Positions 15,901-22,316 of a DNA stretch of 23,204 nt are shown here, piece by piece. This stretch comes from Dehalococcoidia bacterium UBA1332 (lineage in GTDB: Bacteria; Chloroflexota; Dehalococcoidia; Lucifugimonadales; Lucifugimonadaceae): the NCBI GenBank assembly GCA_002306745.1, contig DBSW01000091.1:1-23204 (forward strand), in the 5' to 3' direction. The first letter of the stretch is position 1; every line of letters begins with the position of its first letter. Below the pieces are notes generated by a model that had not been told where the DNA came from, made no database searches, and was given only the letters and a program-made list of their open reading frames with translations. The position numbers were made by a program, and so were the translations under genes.

Positions 15901-17088
15901 TTAGCGGGCTAGACGAAGTTCCGGTGTCTTAATTATGACAGTTCCAGCGATTAGCAGTCCTGCTGCAACTCCTATGAAAAGTGTTGGCTGTATGCCAATT
16001 AATTCGATACCTGCTCCACCGATTATCCAGCCGAGTTGATGGGTAAGAACCACCATAAAGTAAAGGCTCATAACGCGCCCCCGCATTTGCTCAGAAGCGG
16101 TGGTCTGTAGCATAACCGGAACGGATATCATCCACCCGGAGAAAGCTAACCCGAGAGAAACCATTGCCAAGGCTGAAATAAAAATATTTGGTGCGACAGC
16201 GAACACCAGTACTGAGCTGTTGAACATTACTAATGCGAAGATGAGCAGATAGCCTTTTCGCACTTTATTGCTAATCATGAACAATACAATCGAGCCGATC
16301 AACGCACCGATTCCATTTAGGCCAAGGATAATTCCGTACCCGAATTCATTAAGTCCTAATTCATCTTGAGTTTTTACTGGGATTGCGGGCTGATACGTTC
16401 CCATAAATAAAGCGGTAGCACCAATTATCAGTAATCCTCGTATGATGGGCGTGTTGTAAGAATATGCTATGCCTTGTCGAATATCATCTAGGATATTACT
16501 TCCAGTTGATACTGACAGATGCCTTGTGCGAACCATCATGATCATGACCGCTGATAGGGCGTAAAGCGCCGCTAGAACGAAGAACGCTATATCTTGTCCT
16601 ATTAGTAAAAGTAAGCCACCGAGACTTGGACCAGCGATTGTCGCAGTCATCGAAATTCCGGTGTTTAAACTAGATGCCGCTACGAGCCGTTCTTTTCCGA
16701 CTACATCAACCGCAAACGCTTGGCTGGTCGGATTGTGTAACGCGAACATTGCTCCGGTCATTAAAGATATGGGAATTAAATGCCACCACTCAAAAAGATT
16801 TGTCGTTAGCAGAATGCCGGTCAATAACGCCATAGAGGTGATTACAAGTTTCGTTCGCCATAGAAGCTGCCATCGTTCGGTTCTGTCAGCTAGTGCCCCA
16901 CCGATAAGTGAGATCGAAATAATTGCAATGCCCGGCATTGCATTCACTATTCCCATTAGTAACGCGGAGTCGGTCCGTTCAAGAACTATCCAGGCCTGCG
17001 CCATATTTCTAATCTGATAACCAGCAAAAGTTGCAAGATTTGAAAGCACTAGTAGTCGATAGTCATATATAGACAAAATGCTGAACAC
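15901..17088 (-). CDS. MFS transporter, EntS-like (second of a tandem pair)
   Basis: A 395-residue twelve-helix permease beginning YDYRLLVLSNLATFAGYQIRNMAQAW, typical of EntS-like MFS proteins, with loop 2-3 motif A as GGALADRTER and the internal EQMRGRVMSLY near helix 10-11. The start is GTG; the frame is not open to an upstream ATG. It follows enolase-superfamily member 3 by 145 bases and precedes the other MFS gene by 50, so it is probably in the same transcript. Whether the two permeases work as one pair or have separate substrates cannot be told. Confidence 0.88.
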   Translation of the reverse strand: MFSILSIYDYRLLVLSNLATFAGYQIRNMAQAWIVLERTDSALLMGIVNAMPGIAIISISLIGGALADRTERWQLLWRTKLVITSMALLTGILLTTNLFEWWHLIPISLMTGAMFALHNPTSQAFAVDVVGKERLVAASSLNTGISMTATIAGPSLGGLLLLIGQDIAFFVLAALYALSAVMIMMVRTRHLSVSTGSNILDDIRQGIAYSYNTPIIRGLLIIGATALFMGTYQPAIPVKTQDELGLNEFGYGIILGLNGIGALIGSIVLFMISNKVRKGYLLIFALVMFNSSVLVFAVAPNIFISALAMVSLGLAFSGWMISVPVMLQTTASEQMRGRVMSLYFMVVLTHQLGWIIGGAGIELIGIQPTLFIGVAAGLLIAGTVIIKTPELRLAR

Positions 17089-17233
17089 ACCATGTTGATT
17101 AACTTTTGATGTGATTGGGCTAGTTACGTGGTTATGTTTATCGATATCAGAGTTGGCCGAGTCGATATTTTTGTTTGTCAGATGTTATTCCGATGTGACT
17201 TATAGTTTGGCAATATTGTCTCTGGATAGAGTT

Positions 17234-18424
17234 TTAATGCCTGACTATAAAGGGCTCGAGCAGTTCTTCGTTTATTTCTACACCGATTCCCGGTCTGTCC
17301 GGAAGAGTGAAACCGCCTTCTTTGTACCGCCATCCGGAGTCAGATGCTTCTTTAAGCATGTCAGACAGTCCACCTTGGAACTCCTGAAGGTAATCTGGAG
17401 AAGCTACGGCGGCGCATTGTAGCGTTGCTGCTTGGAATACGGATACTCCAGTTCCCATATGAGGAGTAGTTTTGATGCCCGCATCAGATGTGATGCTCAA
17501 TTGCACCATGTAGTCAGTGAACCCCGTTCGTCCGATATCAGGTTGGTATATGTCGAGCGCTCGTGGTTCTTTAACCCATTGTTCCATTTGATATCTAGAG
17601 CGGAAATGCTCTCCCAGTGCGATATCGACTCCTGGTTTTCTTACTAATTCTTGGTGACCGGTTAGATCTTCTGGCTGCAACGGGCATTCGAAGAAACGGA
17701 CATTTCGTTTCTCGTATTCGATCTTCCCGATTTCAGCTGATTTATGGGAGCACATCCACAGCGTGTCCACCATCCACTGCTCAAGATCAGGTACTCCTGC
17801 CTGAAGACCATCGAGTTCATCAATCCCGGTCGAGATATCTCCTGTGAGGAATATTTTTGCTCCTCTAAGTCCTGTATCTATCCATTTTTTTAAGTGTTCG
17901 ATTCTTTGTTGTAACGTAGCACGTCGCACGCCGGAAAGATAAACATCGAATTTGGTCCGATGGTTTTGATTTAGCAGGGCGGCTACGGGTGATTGCTCAC
18001 GCTTTGCCACGGCGTCCCAAATAGCAATGTCTATTGCTGCTAAGGCATCCAGCCAGTACCCAGATGAGTATCCGCGCCCTCTCTGTGTGTCGTAAAGAAA
18101 ATTCCATAGTGAACTAGGGTTAGCGAATTCCTGCCCCTGGATCATTTGGGCGAGGATATCGTTTATGATGATGGTTACGATTTCCGGTCCTATTCCAGCG
18201 TTTGCTTCACCCCATCCTACTGTCCCATCGTCGAGGGTGACTTTGACCAGAGGAGTTTCCACATATCGGGCGTAGACGGTCTGCCAACCTTGTTTGAACT
18301 CGAATCTCTCGGTAACTCGATCTCCTTCGTTAGCTCTGTATGATTCCCAATAGGACGCGTTATCTTTGAACACTAGATGTAATGATTCAATTGACTTTAT
18401 TGTGAAGTTTAGATTTGAAGGCAT
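17234..18424 (-). CDS. Enolase-superfamily protein 3 (divergent MR/MLE member)
   Basis: A 396-residue protein with capping domain and barrel. Metal ligands are Asp220 (MVDTLW), Glu246 (FECP) and Glu272 (LGEHF), followed by Asp296 (QPD) and His322 (TPHMG). It differs from its two neighbours. The residue two after the first ligand is Leu222, not His, so the second catalytic His is lost, while Lys190 is present in GAKIFL. The N-terminus has a long extra loop (20-50, rich in charged residues) between the first two strands, and there is an extra loop at 195-215. These mark another subgroup, which could be a racemase/epimerase or a dehydratase with different stereochemistry. It heads a minus-strand run with two MFS genes and a HAD phosphatase, behind a repeat-rich upstream region. 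Confidence 0.87.
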   Translation of the reverse strand: MPSNLNFTIKSIESLHLVFKDNASYWESYRANEGDRVTERFEFKQGWQTVYARYVETPLVKVTLDDGTVGWGEANAGIGPEIVTIIINDILAQMIQGQEFANPSSLWNFLYDTQRGRGYSSGYWLDALAAIDIAIWDAVAKREQSPVAALLNQNHRTKFDVYLSGVRRATLQQRIEHLKKWIDTGLRGAKIFLTGDISTGIDELDGLQAGVPDLEQWMVDTLWMCSHKSAEIGKIEYEKRNVRFFECPLQPEDLTGHQELVRKPGVDIALGEHFRSRYQMEQWVKEPRALDIYQPDIGRTGFTDYMVQLSITSDAGIKTTPHMGTGVSVFQAATLQCAAVASPDYLQEFQGGLSDMLKEASDSGWRYKEGGFTLPDRPGIGVEINEELLEPFIVRH

Positions 18425-18493
18425 TTGTGACTTATAAATTTTGATTCATTTTCGATTCCGACCTTTTTATCATGTAATTGGGTGTCCATTCAG

Positions 18494-18566
18494 TCACCAA
18501 AATGTAGATCTGTATGGTGAAAACTGAAACATGTTTACCGTGAACCTTGTTCGTTTGCAGGTTCAC
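18494..18566. repeat. Cluster of three inverted repeats, probable operators
   Basis: Within 73 bases there are TCACCA-N15-TGGTGA (18494-18520), the perfect palindrome AAACATGTTT (18527-18536), and GTGAACC-N13-GGTTCAC (18540-18566). Their centres are about 25 and 22 bases apart, so they fall on roughly one face of the helix every two turns. The cluster lies 70-142 bases upstream of the start of enolase-superfamily protein 3. The natural reading is a bank of regulator sites; the third could also fold as an RNA hairpin. Regulator unknown. Confidence 0.5.
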
Positions 18567-18825
18567 TAAATTTGATTTTATATCTCACCGATGATGCTTT
18601 TCCGCACTTAACCGGTAGAAATAGGTGTGTCTGTCTCTCCTACTAGTAAACCGCGCGTAGGGGTGAAAGTCGGTTGCCTTTGTAGTGTAGTGGCGGCATG
18701 CGACCAATTTCGATGCTAGCTCTGCGTTTTATTTGGGTTCGGGTTTTACTTTTCGAAATATTGTTTTAGGAGAATAACAATTATTTTCGTTACGTCGGAT
18801 GGATAACACGCACATATATTCAGAC

Positions 18826-18856
18826 GTGAACGAGATTGCATTGTTCACAAAGTGAA
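18826..18856. repeat. Inverted repeats sharing the GTGAAC/GTTCAC half-sites
   Basis: GTGAAC-N11-GTTCAC (18826-18848) overlaps TTCAC-aaa-GTGAA (18844-18856). The half-site is the same hexamer as in the repeat at 18540-18566, 286 bases away. It begins 30 bases past the stop of the DHA2-like MFS gene, so a weak terminator stem is an alternative, but no T-run follows on the minus strand. Confidence 0.4.
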
Positions 18857-18885
18857 TAGTTGTGTATAGGTGGTAATTATCTGGG

Positions 18886-20325
18886 TTAAACTCGACCTGT
18901 TTTTGGCTTTATCACTATAAGCCCTGCAATAATTGCAACTAATGCCACGATAAAGTGAGCGAACTTATATGCCTCTACGAAGGATGTTTCGGGAATCGAG
19001 AGCCTCCAATTGATAATACTGGTCATAATCGCTATAGAAATTACTGTTCCAATTGTTTGCGATACGGTAAGAGCGGCTGATGTAACCCCAGAGTGTTGAC
19101 TGGGTACTTTGCGGAGGGTAAGTGCGTAGACCGCTGCTTGATGGATTCCGAATCCCAATCCAATAACTGTCGTTGCAGTTAATATGTAGGTCATGGTTGG
19201 GTTAGCACCCCCAGATCCTATAAATACTAGTCCGATTGAAGTGATTACAGTTCCTGTGAAAGTTACAGTTCGGTCACCGATTTGATCCGACAGCCATCCT
19301 GCGATTGCTGCACCTGCGAAGTTCATTCCTGCCATAAGAGCAAGAAGGGCACCCAGAGTGAATACACTACGACCCATCACGTCAGCTACATAGAACGGAA
19401 AGAGAAACCACATAACAAAAGAAGCGATTGTAAGTAGCAGATTAGAAAGTGCACCGGATTTGAATCCCGGAAAAGAAGATAGTCCGTCTGGCAAGATTGT
19501 AAATTGTTTACGCTTTCTAGCAATGGAGAATAACCAACCAAGAATGATTGTCACCCAAAAGAGTGTAATTGGAAGAGGTGATAGCCATCCTTCTACTCTG
19601 GCTAATGAAACTGATAAGACGAAAATAAATAAGGTAGCGAAAAGCACAATTGATCCGTAAAGGTCAAACGACTGTGTTTCGCGATTTTCGACAGGCTTCG
19701 CTAGCGTCCCGTTTAGTGCGAACACTAATGTCAGCAGCAAAGCTATAGATATGGGTATGCGCGCCCAGAATATCGCTGGCCAGCCGATCTCCTGACCGAG
19801 GTAACCGCCTACAAGTGTTCCTGCTAACGTGCCCAATCCCATTGAACCTAATGTGACACCTAGGGCGAGGCCTTTATGATCCTGACCGACTGCTCTGGAT
19901 ACTAGGGCGGGTGCAAGTGTGAATAGGATAGCGACGCCAATTCCTTGCGGTATACGTAAAAGTACTATCGGGTTTAGGGAGTCTTGCAAAGATATTAATC
20001 CGACAGCTATTGTGTAAAGGATTATGCCCGCTCCGAGTGGCCACTTGATGCCGAATCTATCTGATATCCCACCTGCGATAAATCCCATGCCGCTTCTGGC
20101 GCCGTGATACATAATTATTATGAGCTGAACGCTTACGAGAGTTTCTCCTAAATCTGATCTAAATAGCGGCAGGTTAACGTTAATAGAAAAATCTAGCGCA
20201 CCAAGAAATAGAGCGCCGCTGCCGATAACGATTGCGATGATCTGAGCGGCTTTGGTTACTTTGACTGAAGAGTAAGATTTTGGTTGAACTAACGAAGAGT
20301 TAGTAGCTGACGTATCGTGAGAAAT
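18886..20325 (-). CDS. MFS transporter, DHA2-like, with an irregular start
   Basis: The frame from the first ATG (20112) gives 408 residues beginning in what should be helix 2, just before motif A (GGISDRFG). The frame stays open upstream to a TAG at 20335-20337, and that stretch encodes a good helix 1 (IIAIVIGSGALFLGALDF) plus the SINVNLP segment typical of DHA2 permeases. It contains no ATG, GTG or TTG. I place the start at ATT 20325, preceded on the minus strand by AGTAGG eight bases up, giving 479 residues; ATA at 20331 is an alternative. The motif C-like TLAGTLVGGYLG and about 13-14 helices fit drug/metabolite efflux. A one-base lesion separating the ATG at 20357 from the frame is also possible. 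The family is sure; the start is not. Confidence 0.75.
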   Translation of the reverse strand: MSHDTSATNSSLVQPKSYSSVKVTKAAQIIAIVIGSGALFLGALDFSINVNLPLFRSDLGETLVSVQLIIIMYHGARSGMGFIAGGISDRFGIKWPLGAGIILYTIAVGLISLQDSLNPIVLLRIPQGIGVAILFTLAPALVSRAVGQDHKGLALGVTLGSMGLGTLAGTLVGGYLGQEIGWPAIFWARIPISIALLLTLVFALNGTLAKPVENRETQSFDLYGSIVLFATLFIFVLSVSLARVEGWLSPLPITLFWVTIILGWLFSIARKRKQFTILPDGLSSFPGFKSGALSNLLLTIASFVMWFLFPFYVADVMGRSVFTLGALLALMAGMNFAGAAIAGWLSDQIGDRTVTFTGTVITSIGLVFIGSGGANPTMTYILTATTVIGLGFGIHQAAVYALTLRKVPSQHSGVTSAALTVSQTIGTVISIAIMTSIINWRLSIPETSFVEAYKFAHFIVALVAIIAGLIVIKPKTGRV

Positions 20326-20435
20326 GTTTATGGCCTACTGTTCAAATGTCGATACATGTTGTTTACTAATTGGCTCTATTTGTGTTCGCTTTAATTTGAC
20401 GAAATTCAGGTATCAGTTGGGTACACCGTGTGTTG

Positions 20436-20450
20436 TGGATATTGTATCCA
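20436..20450. promoter_or_regulatory. 15-bp palindrome in a divergent promoter region
   Basis: TGGATA-ttg-TATCCA is a perfect six-base inverted repeat around three bases. It lies between the divergent DHA2-like MFS gene and the 2-hydroxyacid dehydrogenase gene, 101 bases ahead of the latter. Size and symmetry suit a dimeric repressor such as the GntR group, common in sugar-acid regulation; the regulator is not in the window, so this is inference. Confidence 0.45.
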
Positions 20451-20551
20451 ATCCATATTCTAAGATTCATATTTCTGTGAGACTGATTTCGTATGACAGT
20501 GAACTAATTAACATTAAGGTTTATACCGTTTGTAAGATTTAGGTAATTAAG

Positions 20552-21532
20552 TTGGGACATCGAGTTATTTATTACGGTGAGCACGATGGTGCTCGTACTG
20601 TTCGCGCTCTTGAAATAGGGCCACAAGACCTCGACTGGGGAGTGGTTAGTCCCCAAGACCATGAATCGGATCGAGAGGAATCTCTTAAGGACGCAGTTGC
20701 TGTCATAACTAATGGTCTTTCGATAACTACTGAGATGCTTTCGAAGATGCCGAAAATGAAGTTGTTGCAGGTTATGAGTGCTGGTTTTGATCGTCTCGAC
20801 GTGCCTGCGATTCGTGAGATGGGAATTGAAGTTTGTAACAACTCGCCAGCTATCGCTCGATCGGTCGCCGAACACACTATAGCTATGATGATGATGGTCT
20901 ATAAACGATTGCCTCAAGGAGTTCATGGGGTTAAGTCTGGAACCTGGCAGGCACCTGCAAAAACTGGAGACTTCGGAAAGGTTTATGAAATCTCAGGTCG
21001 AACTGTGGGAATAATAGGTCTTGGTAATATCGGGACATGGGTTGCTAGGATGCTTAATGGTTTTAATACTGAAACGCTTTATTCTGATTTAAAGGAATTT
21101 TCCACGGATCAAGAACGAGAGTTGCGTGTAAGACGAGTTTCTTTAGAAGAATTGCTTGAACGTTCTGATATCGTTACAGTTCACGTGCCTCTTTCATCGT
21201 CAACAGCCGGTCTGATGGGTCAAAAAGAATTTTCGGCGATGAAGCGCGATGCGATTTTTATTAATACTTGCAGAGGACCTGTGCATAATGAGTCCGAGCT
21301 GATTGACGCACTCAATGCGAGAGAGATTTTGGGTGCAGGACTTGATGTCACAGAGGTTGAACCTACCCCTGTTGATAGTCCGCTTTTAAGCATGGATAAC
21401 GTAGTCGTCACACCTCATCTGGCTGGTTCATCTCAGGAGCGAGTAGATAGAGCATTGATGTTTTCATTTGATAATGCCCGTCGGGCCTTGAACGGGCAAA
21501 TGATAGAAAATCCGGTTCAACTACTTGATTAG
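20552..21532 (+). CDS. D-isomer-specific 2-hydroxyacid dehydrogenase
   Basis: A 326-residue NAD-dependent dehydrogenase of the phosphoglycerate/glyoxylate reductase group. The nucleotide fold shows GLGNIG (156-161) with Asp179 at the end of the next strand, favouring NAD over NADP. Catalytic Arg241 (NTCRGP), Glu270 (EVEP) and His289 (TPHLAGSS) are present, as is the substrate-binding loop VMSAGFD (74-80). The family interconverts 2-keto and D-2-hydroxy acids such as glyoxylate, hydroxypyruvate or phosphoglycerate. The start is TTG with AGG eight bases upstream. It overlaps the following HAD gene by eight bases, so the two are translated together. It could reduce a keto acid or glyoxylate released by the aldolases of the island; that is inference. 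Confidence 0.93.
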   Translation: MGHRVIYYGEHDGARTVRALEIGPQDLDWGVVSPQDHESDREESLKDAVAVITNGLSITTEMLSKMPKMKLLQVMSAGFDRLDVPAIREMGIEVCNNSPAIARSVAEHTIAMMMMVYKRLPQGVHGVKSGTWQAPAKTGDFGKVYEISGRTVGIIGLGNIGTWVARMLNGFNTETLYSDLKEFSTDQERELRVRRVSLEELLERSDIVTVHVPLSSSTAGLMGQKEFSAMKRDAIFINTCRGPVHNESELIDALNAREILGAGLDVTEVEPTPVDSPLLSMDNVVVTPHLAGSSQERVDRALMFSFDNARRALNGQMIENPVQLLD

Positions 21533-22286
21533 AAATCCCAATTTGGTCAAATGTCCTGCTGGTTTGCTATTAGATTTAGATGGCACGGTTCTTCCATCAG
21601 ATAATCGTCCGACTTCTAGGGTTGTTGCGGCAGTCACCGCAGCCGCAAAACTTATACCGGTAGCGATTGCATCTGGACGTGAACAGGATGAAGTAGGTCA
21701 TTTTGCTCGGCTTTTTGGCCTGACTAGTCCACAAGTGGCTGAAAATGGAGCTACGTTGATGGATCCTTTAACTGGGATCGCATTAAACCGACATGTAATC
21801 GACCGTGATGTCGCGGAACATTTACTTGAAGAAATGATGCCCATAGCATCTGAGATATTGATCAGGGATTCAGGTCGATTTATACGTGATCCACATAGCA
21901 TTACAGACTGGCAGATTTCGATCATAATGGCAAGATTCAGTGATGAAAGTGAAGCCAGAGAATGGGCGACTCGATTTCCATCTGATTCAGTCAGCGCTTA
22001 CGCTACAAAGGATAACAATGGAGATTGGTATCTTGATTGCACAGCGCCTGATATCGACAAGGCGAGCGGTGCATTAGATTTTGCTCAAATTGTTGGGGTC
22101 GCAGCGGAAGACTTGATGGTTATTGGTGATGGGTCAAACGACATTCCTATGTTTAATATCGCTGGCATTTCGATCGCAATGGCAGATTCAGCATTGGGAT
22201 TGCTTGATGTTGCCACTGATGTGACTGCTGATCTTAGTCATGATGGTGCAGCGTTAGCAATTGAGAAGTACGTTCTTGATTATTAA
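21525..22286 (+). CDS. HAD-superfamily phosphatase, Cof-like
   Basis: A 253-residue HAD hydrolase. Motif I is DLDGT (Asp17, Asp19), motif II ASGRE, motif III Lys lies in DIDKASGA, and motif IV is GDGSNDIPMF. The cap lies between motifs II and III, as in Cof/sucrose-phosphatase-like enzymes. The start is TTG inside the last codons of the dehydrogenase (eight-base overlap), so translation is coupled. It is clearly different in sequence from the HAD protein at 13743-14588. The pairing with a phosphoglycerate-dehydrogenase-like enzyme suggests a phosphorylated three-carbon acid or sugar acid as substrate, but nothing proves this. Confidence 0.9.
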   Translation: MIRNPNLVKCPAGLLLDLDGTVLPSDNRPTSRVVAAVTAAAKLIPVAIASGREQDEVGHFARLFGLTSPQVAENGATLMDPLTGIALNRHVIDRDVAEHLLEEMMPIASEILIRDSGRFIRDPHSITDWQISIIMARFSDESEAREWATRFPSDSVSAYATKDNNGDWYLDCTAPDIDKASGALDFAQIVGVAAEDLMVIGDGSNDIPMFNIAGISIAMADSALGLLDVATDVTADLSHDGAALAIEKYVLDY

Positions 22287-22316
22287 TTCCTAAACTTTTG
22301 GGACGCTGAATTGATT

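Larger units (their letters stand above)
18425..18885. other. Repeat-rich non-coding region upstream of enolase-superfamily protein 3
   Basis: These 461 bases carry no credible gene on either strand. They lie between the stop of the DHA2-like MFS gene and the start of enolase-superfamily protein 3, so they should hold the promoter of the latter. Several inverted repeats are present, listed separately at 18494-18566 and 18826-18856. The stretch between them (18567-18825) shows no clear structure to me. A possible tRNA at about 18675-18760 was considered and rejected. Confidence 0.6.

Noticed and set aside
17111..17422. A 103-codon plus-strand open frame between the MFS gene and enolase-superfamily protein 3
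   Set aside because: Most of it is the antisense of the C-terminus of enolase-superfamily protein 3; no recognisable motifs.
18675..18760. A tRNA-like stretch with GTAGTGTAGTGG and GGGTTCGGG
   Set aside because: No matching acceptor stem, anticodon stem or proper T-arm could be paired; the resemblance is limited to short strings.
20324..20542. A 72-codon plus-strand open frame upstream of the 2-hydroxyacid dehydrogenase
   Set aside because: Its composition does not look like a folded protein, it overlaps only the first bases of the extended transporter, and it lies in a region that should hold divergent promoters.
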